From Fluviicola sp. (GTDB lineage: Bacteria > Bacteroidota > Bacteroidia > Flavobacteriales_D > Crocinitomicaceae), in NCBI RefSeq assembly GCF_039596395.1, contig NZ_JBCNJT010000003.1, positions 457,764-521,763 on the forward strand: a stretch of DNA of 64,000 nt. Direction: 5' to 3'. Position numbers and translations under genes: made by a program. How positions within the stretch are numbered: the first letter of the stretch is position 1; every line of letters starts with the position of its first letter. Of the stretch, positions 1 through 8,542 are shown in pieces. The notes under the pieces are model-generated. The model worked only from the letters and a program-made list of their open reading frames with translations. It was not told where the DNA came from and made no database searches.

Positions 1-962
1 GGGTCTTGGTCTAAGGAAACGGAGAATACTTCAAATCCCTGGTTGCGGTATTTTTGGTACATGCGAACCACATTCGGGTTTTCCTTGCGGCACGGAGCAC
101 ACCAGGAAGCCCAGAAGTCGATCAGGACTACTTTTCCTTTTAAAGCAGACAAACGCAATTCTGTTCCGGAAGGGTTTTTCAATGCAATTTCAGGAGCGGC
201 CATCGTTCCGGCATTGTATTGCTGGTAACTTTGGTATTGTGCATCAATGGCTGCCACCTGCTGGGAAATCATCCCGGTGATCGGAGAATCGGCATAGTTT
301 CGCTGAAAAGCTGCTTCCATTTTTCTCAGATCTTCCAGGTTTTGAGAATCCCAATTGGCGAAACCTTCTTCCTGGGACGGCATCATCAAATTGATCAGGA
401 TCATATTCACCGGATTTCCTGGATCTTTGCGGATCTGCTGCTGGGAGAATTTGACAATCGGCTGTTTCAAGCGGGAGAAAGCGGCCAATTGTTGTTCAGG
501 GTCTTTGATGTTAGGCAATTGCTCCATTTGCTTTTTGGCAAAATCGCCGAACAGTACCATGTATTTCGTTAAAGGTTTCGCCCATTTTGTACCGGAGAAA
601 GAAGGTGTGATGGCAAAGTTTTCCTTCGTTGCATTCACCACCAGCTGATCGTTGACATCCAAAGGAATCACGACCGCATTTTTGCTGTTTCCTCCCAAGG
701 TCATGGAGTAAATCCCCATTCCTGGAATGTTGCCGTCCAATTCGAAATTCCCCGAAGCATCTGTTGTTGTTTCAGCAACGGAAATCACTCCTTGCTGGGA
801 TTGTGCTTCGATCTTCAGTTTTTCGTTGGCAGCACCCTGGATATGGCCTTCGATGTGGAAATTGTTTTCCAATCCTGTTTTTTCATCCAGGTTGTTGTCT
901 CCGCAAGCAGAGAAAAGGACTATTCCTGAAAAAAGGACACTCAAAAAAGAAAAACGGTTCAT
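1..962 (-). CDS. TlpA-family thioredoxin-like lipoprotein (partial, C-terminus beyond window)
   Basis: Envelope thiol-disulfide oxidoreductase of the TlpA/ResA type, as found in many copies in Bacteroidota. The start ATG at 962 is followed by a hydrophobic leader ending in a lipobox (L-F-S-A-C, Cys20), so the protein is probably a lipoprotein. Residues about 30-120 resemble the DUF4369 domain usually found ahead of TlpA domains. The thioredoxin domain carries W-C-A-P-C at residues 287-291 (codons 104 to 90). About 320 residues are visible; the family is usually 360-380, so roughly 50 C-terminal residues are missing. The ATG shares one base with the gatB stop (TGATG), suggesting translational coupling. 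The substrate is unknown. Confidence 0.85.
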   Translation of the reverse strand, partial: MNRFSFLSVLFSGIVLFSACGDNNLDEKTGLENNFHIEGHIQGAANEKLKIEAQSQQGVISVAETTTDASGNFELDGNIPGMGIYSMTLGGNSKNAVVIPLDVNDQLVVNATKENFAITPSFSGTKWAKPLTKYMVLFGDFAKKQMEQLPNIKDPEQQLAAFSRLKQPIVKFSQQQIRKDPGNPVNMILINLMMPSQEEGFANWDSQNLEDLRKMEAAFQRNYADSPITGMISQQVAAIDAQYQSYQQYNAGTMAAPEIALKNPSGTELRLSALKGKVVLIDFWASWCAPCRKENPNVVRMYQKYRNQGFEVFSVSLDQD

Positions 963-2416
963 CAAACGGTTTGTATTAATTCACGCAACAGCGTATTTGT
1001 TGTTCTTGGATCAGCTTTTCCGCCAGAAGCCTGCATGATTTTACCCATGAAAAATCCTGTCAGCTGATTTTCTCCTGCTTTAAAACGGGAAACTTCGTTC
1101 GGGTGTTGCCCGAAAACTCCCAAAATAACTTCTTTTAATGAGTCAGCATTGGATTCCTGAATGATATTCAGGGAGACAGCTAGTTCATCGATATCTGCAG
1201 CAGGATTTTCGATCAATGCCGGGAAAAGCTTTTGTGCCGCAGCGGAGTTGGAAACTTTTCCGCCTTCGATCATGTTGATAATTCCCGCAATTTGCTTCGC
1301 CGAAACAGGTAAATCTTCGATTTCTAACCCGTTTTGGTTCAGGTAAGATTTCACTTCACCCATGACCCAGTTCGCTGCCGATTTGTAATTTTTCGTGTTC
1401 GAAATCACCTCTTCGAAGAACAGGGCGATCGATTTGGAATCGGTCAGAATTCCAGCGTCGTAATCGGAAAGTTTTAACTCTTGTGTGTATTTGGCGTACA
1501 ATTCTCTCGGAAGAGCGGGCATTTTCGCTTTTACGGAATTCACGTAAGTTGCATCCACAACGATCGGCTGTAAATCCGGCTCCGGGAAATACCGGTAATC
1601 GTTTGCGGCTTCTTTGCTTCGCATGGAAATGGTAATTCCTTTCAAAGCGTCAAAGCTGCGTGTTTCCTGTGAAATGCGTTCTCCGTTCTCCACCGCTTCA
1701 ATCTGGCGTTCCACTTCGAATTCAATAGCACGCTGTACGTTCCGGATCGAGTTCATGTTTTTCACTTCGACCTTCGTTCCGAATTCAGCAGCACCTTTCA
1801 GGCGAACGGAAATATTGGCATCACAGCGAAGGGAACCTTCTTCCATGTTTCCGTCACAAATATCCAGGTAACGCACCAAACGGCGCACTTCTGTCAAATA
1901 ATTGTATGCTTCCTGGCTGGAACGGATTTCCGGCTCGGAAACGATTTCCAATAAGGGAGTTCCCGCGCGGTTCAAATCGACCAATGTATCGTACAAATCC
2001 ACATCGTGGATCGATTTACCGGCATCTTCTTCCATGTGGATACGCGTCAGACCGATGGTTTTTTCTGCACCGTCATCACCCTTAATCACGATAGAACCGC
2101 CCGTGCAAATCGGAGTAGTATCCTGTGTAATCTGGTATCCTTTCGGAAGATCGGGATAGAAATAATTTTTGCGGGCAAAATGCTGGTGCTCTGCAATCGT
2201 ACAACCGCAAGCCAGACCCAGTCTGACAGCAAACTCGATTGTTTTCTTGTTCATCACGGGCAAAGTTCCCGGATGGCCCAGAGTAATTACACTCACATTG
2301 GTGTTCGGATGCGCTCCGTATTCGTTGAGATCTGAAGAATAGGCTTTGGTTTTGGTCAGCAACTGTGCGTGAACCTCCAAACCAATAACCACTTCGTATT
2401 TATCTTTTATAGACAT
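962..2416 (-). CDS. gatB: Aspartyl/glutamyl-tRNA(Asn/Gln) amidotransferase subunit B
   Basis: Subunit B of GatCAB, which amidates Glu-tRNA(Gln) and Asp-tRNA(Asn) in the cytoplasm; GatB binds the mischarged tRNA and ATP and activates the carboxylate. The N-terminus E-V-V-I-G-L-E-V-H-A-Q-L and the segments Y-F-Y-P-D-L-P-K-G-Y-Q and N-R-A-G-T-P-L-L-E-I-V-S-E-P are family signatures, and the C-terminal 150 residues form the tRNA-binding YqeY-like tail. I chose the ATG at 2416 (484 residues) rather than the upstream GTG at 2437, because the family begins close to this point. gatA and gatC are not in the window, which is common. The stop overlaps the start of the TlpA-like gene by one base. Confidence 0.96.
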   Translation of the reverse strand: MSIKDKYEVVIGLEVHAQLLTKTKAYSSDLNEYGAHPNTNVSVITLGHPGTLPVMNKKTIEFAVRLGLACGCTIAEHQHFARKNYFYPDLPKGYQITQDTTPICTGGSIVIKGDDGAEKTIGLTRIHMEEDAGKSIHDVDLYDTLVDLNRAGTPLLEIVSEPEIRSSQEAYNYLTEVRRLVRYLDICDGNMEEGSLRCDANISVRLKGAAEFGTKVEVKNMNSIRNVQRAIEFEVERQIEAVENGERISQETRSFDALKGITISMRSKEAANDYRYFPEPDLQPIVVDATYVNSVKAKMPALPRELYAKYTQELKLSDYDAGILTDSKSIALFFEEVISNTKNYKSAANWVMGEVKSYLNQNGLEIEDLPVSAKQIAGIINMIEGGKVSNSAAAQKLFPALIENPAADIDELAVSLNIIQESNADSLKEVILGVFGQHPNEVSRFKAGENQLTGFFMGKIMQASGGKADPRTTNTLLRELIQTV

Positions 2417-2515
2417 GCTGATTTTTAACTGAGTCACAAATTTCGAGTTTTTTCACCGAATAACGGCCTCAAATGAATTCTTTTTTGAATTATAATGTTT
2501 TCGCGGGTAAAACGC

Positions 2516-3076
2516 TTAGTTTTTGTTTGCTAATGCAGGTGTTTTAACGGGTAAGCCGGTAATCAGCGATTTTCCGTTGGAACTGATGTCGGTTATGACA
2601 AAATCGCCTTTCAGGATCTTTACATGAACGAAGTTCGTATGTTGCCGGTCTGTTAAGAGTCTGTTTTCAATCGTCAAAGCTTTGTTTTCTTCCAGGTAGA
2701 ATCGTCTGAACGGCAATTGGATGTATAGCGTATTACGTGGTTCTGCATACAATTTCAGCTTCAGGGAATGCTTTGTCTTTTTATGGGAAACGGACGTGAT
2801 TTTTACTCCTGCGGTATCCTGTACAAATTCGGCATAAACGATGTCGTTGCGTTTGAAATCGCCTGGTTTATCTGTTTTGTAAAACAAGGGCTGCACATTC
2901 AGCCTCACGTATCTTCCCTGGAAAAAATCGTAGGGATCAACCGGTTGTATGCGGAACAGGTATTCTTTCCCGGTTTCAATGACTTGTTCTTTGGCTGCGA
3001 TGAAAAAAAGCGGGAAAGTCAGCTGGATCAACGAAATGGCGATCAGCCCGATGAGTCTTTTATTTACTGGTTTCAT
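2516..3076 (-). CDS. GDYXXLXY-family membrane-anchored protein
   Basis: A 186-residue protein with one N-terminal membrane segment (about residues 8-28) and an extracytoplasmic remainder. The segment D-P-Y-D-F-F-Q-G-R-Y-V-R-L-N at about 47-60 matches the signature that names the GDYXXLXY family (usually D-P-R-D-x-x-x-G-D-Y-x-x-L-x-Y), but Arg replaces the conserved Asp and Asn the final Tyr. Family members typically lie next to DUF2157/DUF4401 membrane proteins. That is so here: the start overlaps the end of the upstream gene by 17 bases. The family's function is unknown; the two products probably form a membrane complex. Confidence 0.8.
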   Translation of the reverse strand: MKPVNKRLIGLIAISLIQLTFPLFFIAAKEQVIETGKEYLFRIQPVDPYDFFQGRYVRLNVQPLFYKTDKPGDFKRNDIVYAEFVQDTAGVKITSVSHKKTKHSLKLKLYAEPRNTLYIQLPFRRFYLEENKALTIENRLLTDRQHTNFVHVKILKGDFVITDISSNGKSLITGLPVKTPALANKN

Positions 3077-4919
3077 GCTTTCTGTTTTTTAGAATGAGGT
3101 AGTTGGCAACAAAAAAGGAACTTCCGATCAGAATGAACAGGATTCCCTTCACGGTTAAAGACATTTTCAGGTCGAAAAAGCGGCACAGCATCACCAAACC
3201 GATCAGTCCGAGCGCAAAGTTGGCTACCGTCAGATTGGATTTTTTGGCACTGTAGACCAAAACTATGATCCCCAATACCAGCAGGAAAATGGAATATAGG
3301 TGTTGCAAACTTACCGGTGAGATGCATCCGATCCAGATCAGTACCGGAACTGCCAGGCTGAAAAGCGCAAATAATCCTTTTACATGTGAGAATAACTGTT
3401 TACGCAATTTGATCACACTCAACAGAATCCCGAAACAAATCGAAGCGGTCAGGCCAACCTGGAATGTACTCATGGAAGGCCGCGCGTATTCAGCCCCGAG
3501 AATTTCTCCCACGTCAAAGTTCAGAAGCGCCCAGAATCCTCCGAAACTGGCAATAATCAGGATGAGGATCTGGAAAGAAAGAATGATGATCTGGTCGGAA
3601 CTCAGGCTGTTTTTGGTTTTTTCATCGAGGAGTGCAGCCGGTACCAGGTAATACATACTCGGAATAAGCGCTATCAGGAAAAAGCCCATGGCACCACCGT
3701 TAATATATGAAAGACTGAAAACGAGCATGGCAACCAGGCCCAATGCCGGGTAAATCTGCCATCCGTCTTTTCGCTCCTGCGCAAAATGGATCACAATAGC
3801 CGCCCCGATCAAAATAGTGACCTGGTAATAACGGAAAGCATTTACTCCGTAATAATCCATCAGGATGAACGGAACAGGTAGAAGAAGCAGCCACTTATAC
3901 AGGTTCTGCGTGGTCATTTTCTCTTTGGAAAAATACAGGAACAATTGAACCAATCCCAAAGCAAACAGGATCGGGATAAAAATCAGGCGGTGATCATCGT
4001 TTTCGGCTTGCAGTATCCGGTCAAATCCCCATTTATTGTAGAACAGGAGGTAAGTTAAGCTCAAACTGACCCCGGTATAACTCAGGATGCTCATAGCAGT
4101 CGGCTGATGATTCGCGTTGCGCAGAAAACGGCTTGATCCGAACAAATGGAAATTAGCCAGCAACAGGAACAGGATCAGCCAGATGGATGCATCGGATCCG
4201 CTCATGCTGATAATTGCACTGAAACAAATCAGTAATGGAACAACGATTTGATGCGTCACATACAACGATTCCGGCTGACGCAGTGTAAACAAGCGTTTCA
4301 GGTAAGGAACCAGCGCAAAGAACATCATCAGGCTTCCGAACCAGGGAACCTGGTAGATCGCACTTTGGTCCATGGGGTAACTGAATAAGTTCAAAAGCAT
4401 CAGGGCCATGGCGCAAAAAACGGCACTGTGCGATTTCAGCAAATAAACTACCGGCAGGCAAAGCAAGCACCAATAGGTAAAGAAATAATTCTCAATTCCG
4501 GGAAGCTGGTAAATCTGCAGGATCAGCCCGAGCATACTTCCCACAGCCAGGAAGGTGGAAATGGCTGTAGACTCCTGCCAGATCACATTGTCTTTTCGCC
4601 GGGTAACGGTAAAAATATTCGCCAGTACGGAAAGAAAAACCGGCAGGATGCTGAGAATGGTTTTAGTCGGGCGGGAAAGGTCATCCCAGTTGTGGGCAAA
4701 GAGGTAAATAACCCCGAAACCGATCAGGAATACCCCGATGATACTCACGGTGATGATTAATCCGTTATTCTGTTTGTTTTGATTGATCTGAGATTGGTTC
4801 TGCACATTTACGGCGCGCTGTTCATTGCGCTTCAAAAAATGGGCATACATGCGATCCATAGTAGTCTGGTCGATGATGTTCTCTTGTTTACAATCCTCCA
4901 AAAAGTCTTTGAGGTTCAT
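3060..4919 (-). CDS. DUF2157/DUF4401 polytopic membrane protein
   Basis: A 619-residue protein. A cytoplasmic N-terminal segment (residues 1-60, beginning L-K-D-F-L-E-D-C-K-Q-E) matches the start of DUF2157 proteins. It is followed by about 16 hydrophobic segments; the second half resembles DUF4401. Charged residues sit mainly in short loops such as R-R-K-D and K-E-K-M. There is no transport or enzyme motif I recognise. The downstream GDYXXLXY gene overlaps it, the usual gene pair for this family. Function is unknown; an envelope role is inferred from topology alone. Confidence 0.8.
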   Translation of the reverse strand: MNLKDFLEDCKQENIIDQTTMDRMYAHFLKRNEQRAVNVQNQSQINQNKQNNGLIITVSIIGVFLIGFGVIYLFAHNWDDLSRPTKTILSILPVFLSVLANIFTVTRRKDNVIWQESTAISTFLAVGSMLGLILQIYQLPGIENYFFTYWCLLCLPVVYLLKSHSAVFCAMALMLLNLFSYPMDQSAIYQVPWFGSLMMFFALVPYLKRLFTLRQPESLYVTHQIVVPLLICFSAIISMSGSDASIWLILFLLLANFHLFGSSRFLRNANHQPTAMSILSYTGVSLSLTYLLFYNKWGFDRILQAENDDHRLIFIPILFALGLVQLFLYFSKEKMTTQNLYKWLLLLPVPFILMDYYGVNAFRYYQVTILIGAAIVIHFAQERKDGWQIYPALGLVAMLVFSLSYINGGAMGFFLIALIPSMYYLVPAALLDEKTKNSLSSDQIIILSFQILILIIASFGGFWALLNFDVGEILGAEYARPSMSTFQVGLTASICFGILLSVIKLRKQLFSHVKGLFALFSLAVPVLIWIGCISPVSLQHLYSIFLLVLGIIVLVYSAKKSNLTVANFALGLIGLVMLCRFFDLKMSLTVKGILFILIGSSFFVANYLILKNRKHETSK

Positions 4920-4998
4920 AGCCTATTTTTTTACTAATGTAACGAACTTCCGGTACAGACCACCATTCTGACCCAAAATGTGTCCATGAAAAAAAAGG

Positions 4999-5018
4999 AA
5001 AACATGATATCATGTTTT
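4999..5018. repeat. 20-bp perfect palindrome with CATGATATCATG core
   Basis: A perfect inverted repeat (arms A-A-A-A-C-A-T-G-A-T) lies in the 203-base gap between the PNP gene and the DUF2157 start. The same 12-base core recurs at 56844-56855, and both sites have a TCGTGA/TCACGA-type flank nearby. It could be an operator or a small repetitive palindrome. Confidence 0.55.
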
Positions 5019-5070
5019 TGTTATATCACGAAATCATTCGGGAATCGGGAATAGTGACCGGTATGAAATA

Positions 5071-5103
5071 AAAAAGTCCCGACGATATATCCCGGGACTT
5101 TCA
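5071..5103 (-). terminator. Rho-independent terminator after the PNP gene
   Basis: Arms AAAGTCCCG (5073-5081) and CGGGACTTT (5093-5101) form a perfect 9-bp stem with an 11-base loop. On the minus strand the stem is followed by a U-rich tract. It lies about 20 bases past the stop of the purine nucleoside phosphorylase gene. Confidence 0.85.
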
Positions 5104-5122
5104 ATTATCTGTTTCGAAGAAC

Positions 5123-5938
5123 TTATAAACGAGCGATCAACTGGCTCATGATCAAGGTCATTTTCGGTTCTTGTCTGCTTGCTACGTCAATAACATCCTG
5201 TAAGCTTACTTTCTGGATTTTCCCCGGTACACCCAAATCGGTAATGATAGAGATTGCGAAACAAGGAATTTCCATGTGGCGTGCAACGATTACTTCCGGA
5301 ATTGTTGACATTCCAACTGCATCCGCACCGATTGCGCGAACGTATCCGTATTCAGCCGGCGTTTCCAATGTTGGCCCGGTCAAAGCGGCATAAGTTCCTA
5401 CAGAAACTTTGATGTTGTTTTCTGCTGCAATGTTTTTGGCAACTTCAATCATGGAATGGTCGTAAGGCTCACTCATATCCGGGAAGCGAGGCCCCAGTTC
5501 ATCGATGTTTTTCCCGATCAGCGGATGAGCAGGGAACAAGTTGATATGATCGTCGAGGATCATGATTTCACCTACTTCAAAATCCGGATTTACACCTCCT
5601 GATGCATTACTTACGAAAAGGCGTTCAATTCCCAGTAATTTCATTACGCGAACCGGGAATGTTACCTGCTGCATGTTGTAGCCTTCGTAATAATGGAAGC
5701 GGCCTTGCATGGCAACCACTTGTTTTCCGCCCAAATTCCCGAAAATCAATTTCCCGGAATGGCTTTCTACCGTTGAAACAGGGAAGTGAGGAATCTGCTC
5801 GTAAGGAATTTCATCGATGATCTCGATTTCCTTTACCAATCCACCCAATCCGGTTCCTAAAATGATTCCGATACTCGGTTTAACTTGTGTTTTGCTGTTG
5901 ATGTACTCAGCAGCCTCTTTCATTTGCTCTAACAACAT
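5123..5938 (-). CDS. punA: Purine-nucleoside phosphorylase (trimeric class)
   Basis: Cytoplasmic purine salvage enzyme that splits purine nucleosides with phosphate into base and (deoxy)ribose 1-phosphate. The 271-residue length and the motifs G-I-I-L-G-T-G-L-G-G-L (phosphate loop, about 25-35), S-H-S-G-K-L, A-M-Q-G-R-F-H-Y-Y-E-G-Y and S-N-A-S-G-G-V-N are those of trimeric NP-II enzymes rather than the hexameric DeoD class. G-M-S-T-I-P-E-V near residue 210 contributes to the purine pocket. The start ATG at 5938 overlaps the end of lpxK by 32 bases; an in-frame ATG at 5923 is an alternative. A strong terminator follows, so this is the last gene of the unit. Confidence 0.95.
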   Translation of the reverse strand: MLLEQMKEAAEYINSKTQVKPSIGIILGTGLGGLVKEIEIIDEIPYEQIPHFPVSTVESHSGKLIFGNLGGKQVVAMQGRFHYYEGYNMQQVTFPVRVMKLLGIERLFVSNASGGVNPDFEVGEIMILDDHINLFPAHPLIGKNIDELGPRFPDMSEPYDHSMIEVAKNIAAENNIKVSVGTYAALTGPTLETPAEYGYVRAIGADAVGMSTIPEVIVARHMEIPCFAISIITDLGVPGKIQKVSLQDVIDVASRQEPKMTLIMSQLIARL

Positions 5939-6947
5939 AATTTTTAAGTAACGCTTTAAAATCTTCTTCTCTATCTATCTTCAACGAAATGCTTTGTACG
6001 AAAAACGGGATTTTGGTCGCTTCCAGGATTTCTTTCCATGCTGCAAAACGCACCGCATCTTTTTCGGTTGTAACTACCGCACATCGCCGGTCGGCAAAAG
6101 TAGCAACTTTTTGTTGGATTTGTTGAATATCTTCCGCAGTAAAAGCGTGATGATCGGGGAATTGAATGGCCTCAACGCGATGGTTCTCAGCTAAAAAACG
6201 ATATAGTGGTTCGGGCTGTGCAATGCCGGTTACTAAAATTAATTGATCAAAATTTTCCCAAACGGCTCCAAAAAGTCCTTTCAACTCCCCGTAAATGACT
6301 TCGCTGAAGAAAATATGTTCCTTTTTCAAGGGAATTTTATCCCGGAAAGGTTTTTTATCAGCTTCTGAAAGGTTCTTCGGGCATTTAGTGACCAAAGCAA
6401 TGTCGGCACGCTTCATCCCCGCTCGTGGTTCCCGAAGGTTTCCGGCAGGAAATACAAAATCTTTGAAAACCGGCCGGTCATAAGTCATCAGCAAAAGATT
6501 CAATCCTGCTTTTACGGCCCGGTGCTGGAAAGCATCATCCAATAAGATTACCGAATCGGAATGGTGTTCACGGATCCAGTCGACACCAACCTGGCGCTTC
6601 TCAGCCACAACTACCGGAATTTGGTGGTTGAAGCCCGTCCAGTACATCATGGGTTCGTCACCGATCTCACTGGCCGTACTCATTGAGTTGGCACTATGTA
6701 AACCCTGCGTTTTCCGTCCGTAGCCACGGGATAGAATAACGGGTTTATCCGTTTCGAAAAGTTTGGCGATGTAAGCCGTGAGCGGAGATTTCCCCGTTCC
6801 CCCAACTGTAATGTTCCCGATGCAAATAGAAGCTCCCGGAATGGGTTGTGATTTTTTGATTCCGGCATCAAACATCCAATTTCGTAAGCTTACGATCAAT
6901 GCGTAGAGCCAGGAAAAGGGAAGAAGTAACAAACGGAATTTTTCCAT
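5907..6947 (-). CDS. lpxK: Tetraacyldisaccharide 4'-kinase
   Basis: Inner-membrane kinase that phosphorylates the 4'-position of the lipid A disaccharide. The ATG at 6947 gives 346 residues, starting with an amphipathic or membrane N-terminus (M-E-K-F-R-L-L-L-L-P). The P-loop G-N-I-T-V-G-G-T-G-K-S-P lies at about residues 43-54, and the family motifs S-R-G-Y-G-R-K, L-L-D-D-A-F-Q-H-R and T-T-E-K-D-A-V-R follow in order. An upstream in-frame start at 7037 was rejected because it would add about 30 residues of non-family sequence and run through the palindrome at 6971-7002. The gene overlaps the PNP gene and is divergent from the glycosyltransferase. Confidence 0.96.
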   Translation of the reverse strand: MEKFRLLLLPFSWLYALIVSLRNWMFDAGIKKSQPIPGASICIGNITVGGTGKSPLTAYIAKLFETDKPVILSRGYGRKTQGLHSANSMSTASEIGDEPMMYWTGFNHQIPVVVAEKRQVGVDWIREHHSDSVILLDDAFQHRAVKAGLNLLLMTYDRPVFKDFVFPAGNLREPRAGMKRADIALVTKCPKNLSEADKKPFRDKIPLKKEHIFFSEVIYGELKGLFGAVWENFDQLILVTGIAQPEPLYRFLAENHRVEAIQFPDHHAFTAEDIQQIQQKVATFADRRCAVVTTEKDAVRFAAWKEILEATKIPFFVQSISLKIDREEDFKALLKNYVVRANERGC

Positions 6948-6970
6948 GCAATAAAAGTAATTAATAATGT

Positions 6971-7002
6971 CAGTAGGGCCGAAAAATTTTTCAGTCCTAC
7001 TG
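6971..7002. repeat. GTAGGG/CCCTAC palindrome, copy 1
   Basis: A 32-base near-perfect palindrome: left arm CAGTAGGGCCGAAAAA, right arm TTTTTCAGTCCTACTG, with one G-T and one mismatched pair. It sits in the divergent gap between lpxK and the glycosyltransferase. Three related copies lie at 26870, 30425 and 53384. Confidence 0.75.
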
Positions 7003-7017
7003 CAATCCTGGAATTCG

Positions 7018-7025
7018 TAATTTTG
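7018..7025 (+). promoter_or_regulatory. Bacteroidota -7 box TAATTTTG
   Basis: This matches TAnnTTTG. The expected transcription start falls at about the GTG at 7031, implying a leaderless or nearly leaderless mRNA. The box is the tail of an ATTCGTAATT word. I see no clear -33 TTTG. Confidence 0.55.
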
Positions 7026-7030
7026 AGGCC

Positions 7031-8014
7031 GTGTCATTGATATCCATTCTTACTCCGTACCGCAATGCCGAAAAATACATTCGGGAAACAGCTTTGTCCA
7101 TTATCGGTCAGACACACGAAAATTGGCAATGGATTTTGGTCAACGATCACAGCACCGAAAATGAATTGGATGCCATTGCTGACCTGTTGAACGATTCGCG
7201 AATCATTTTGCTTGAAAACGAAGGAAGAGGAATTGTCGATGCACTTTGCACGGCATTTACCAAATCGGACGGAGAATACGTGACCCGCATGGATGCGGAT
7301 GATGTAATGCCGGACTTCAAACTGGAGTGCTTTCTGAAGGAATTACAAACGAAAGAAGCTCACATCGTTACCGGGAAAGTAAACTACTTTTCAGCTACAG
7401 GTTCCATTTCTCCGGGTTATCTGGCCTATGAAAAGTGGTTGAATGGCCGCGTGGATCAGCAGGATTTTTACACCCATATTTACCGGGAATGTTCCCTGGC
7501 ATCCGGAAACTGGATGATGCGCAAAGCTGATCTGAAAAAATGCGGAGGTTTCGAAGGTTTAAACTACCCGGAAGATTACGATTTGTTGTTTCGCTGGTAT
7601 GACGCCGGTTTTGAGGTAAAAGGATTGGACCTGGTAACTCATCTGTGGCGCGATCACGATACCAGAACTTCAAAAACAAGCGTCCATTATCAGCAAAAAG
7701 CTTTTTTTTCCTTGAAAATCAATCGTTTTATTGACCTGAATTGGGATTCAGACCAACACTTGATCGTCAACGGAACGGGGCAGAAGGGACGTTTGACGGC
7801 AAAGGTTCTGATTGATCGTAAAGTTCCTTTTATCTGGGTTTCACACGAGCCGGAGAAATTCCAGCGTGTTATTTTTGGTCATCCGGTCCTTGGAATTCAT
7901 GAGATTCCATCCTCCGGACAGGCACAGATTTTAAACACTACTTTGCTTTCCGAACCTCAGTTGCGTGAAATCTACCTGAAAAACATCCCAAAACTTCGAT
8001 TTTATAATCTGTAG
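7031..8014 (+). CDS. Family 2 glycosyltransferase
   Basis: GT-A fold glycosyltransferase transferring a nucleotide-sugar residue, probably to a surface polysaccharide or lipid-linked acceptor. The N-terminus I-S-I-L-T-P-Y-R-N-A-E-K-Y-I is the standard GT2 start, V-N-D-H-S-T is the donor-binding segment, and D-A-D-D at about residues 90-93 is the metal-binding DxD motif. E-D-Y-D-L at about 185 is the usual acidic site further on. The C-terminal 90 residues (I-V-N-G-T-G-Q-K-G-R onward) are not part of the GT2 core and look like a small nucleotide-binding-like extension. The start is a GTG just after a -7 box; the TTG at 7037 is an alternative. No sugar-cluster neighbours identify the product. 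Confidence 0.88.
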   Translation: MSLISILTPYRNAEKYIRETALSIIGQTHENWQWILVNDHSTENELDAIADLLNDSRIILLENEGRGIVDALCTAFTKSDGEYVTRMDADDVMPDFKLECFLKELQTKEAHIVTGKVNYFSATGSISPGYLAYEKWLNGRVDQQDFYTHIYRECSLASGNWMMRKADLKKCGGFEGLNYPEDYDLLFRWYDAGFEVKGLDLVTHLWRDHDTRTSKTSVHYQQKAFFSLKINRFIDLNWDSDQHLIVNGTGQKGRLTAKVLIDRKVPFIWVSHEPEKFQRVIFGHPVLGIHEIPSSGQAQILNTTLLSEPQLREIYLKNIPKLRFYNL

Positions 8015-8019
8015 GTTTT

Positions 8020-8436
8020 TTAAAACCCCAGGAAAAAAGTTTGCAGGAAATTACCCGGGTTTCCCGGTTCGTTCAATGGAGCGTTGACGGTATACATAAT
8101 CATGTATAAAAGCCGGATCGAGATAGCCAGGCAAAGAAGCATTCCCAAAACCCGGATACGGAAAGTCTTTTGCATCCGATGGCGCTTGATCATAGGAACA
8201 AAACGTTCAAAATGAAAGTTTTTGATCCGGTTCATTTGAACCAGGGTTACCAACATGAGAAAGAGTGTTATATAAATAGGAATACAAACCAGGTTTTTTC
8301 CGATGGACCAAAATCCAACCTCCGGAAATTCTTTGAGCAGCAGATCTAATTCCATGTAAAGATATGTATTTGCAAATCCCAACAGGATCAACAACGTCAG
8401 AAAGATGATCGAATAGGGCAAGAGTGATTTTTTCAT
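8020..8436 (-). CDS. Small polytopic membrane protein, unknown function
   Basis: 138 residues with three hydrophobic segments (about 7-28, 48-68 and 95-117) joined by a basic loop (K-R-H-R-M-Q-K). The overall layout is loosely like DUF2975 membrane proteins, but I cannot confirm that. It converges on the glycosyltransferase gene with only five bases between the two stops, and is divergent from the Nif3-like gene. No catalytic or binding motif is visible. Confidence 0.65.
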   Translation of the reverse strand: MKKSLLPYSIIFLTLLILLGFANTYLYMELDLLLKEFPEVGFWSIGKNLVCIPIYITLFLMLVTLVQMNRIKNFHFERFVPMIKRHRMQKTFRIRVLGMLLCLAISIRLLYMIMYTVNAPLNEPGNPGNFLQTFFLGF

Positions 8437-8516
8437 GTGTAGGAAGTTTTGTGCAAATTAATCCAAAATGATCAGTTTCGTATCAAATTAATTCGAAATT
8501 CGTCGCCCGGAATTCG

Positions 8517-8524
8517 TAATTTTG
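8517..8524 (+). promoter_or_regulatory. -7 box TAATTTTG upstream of the Nif3-like gene
   Basis: A TAnnTTTG match 18 bases before the ATG at 8543. It is the end of the phrase GGAATTCGTAATTTTG, nearly identical to the sequence ahead of the glycosyltransferase at 7010-7025. Confidence 0.55.
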
Positions 8525-8542
8525 AAAGATAAAATCAGTCAC

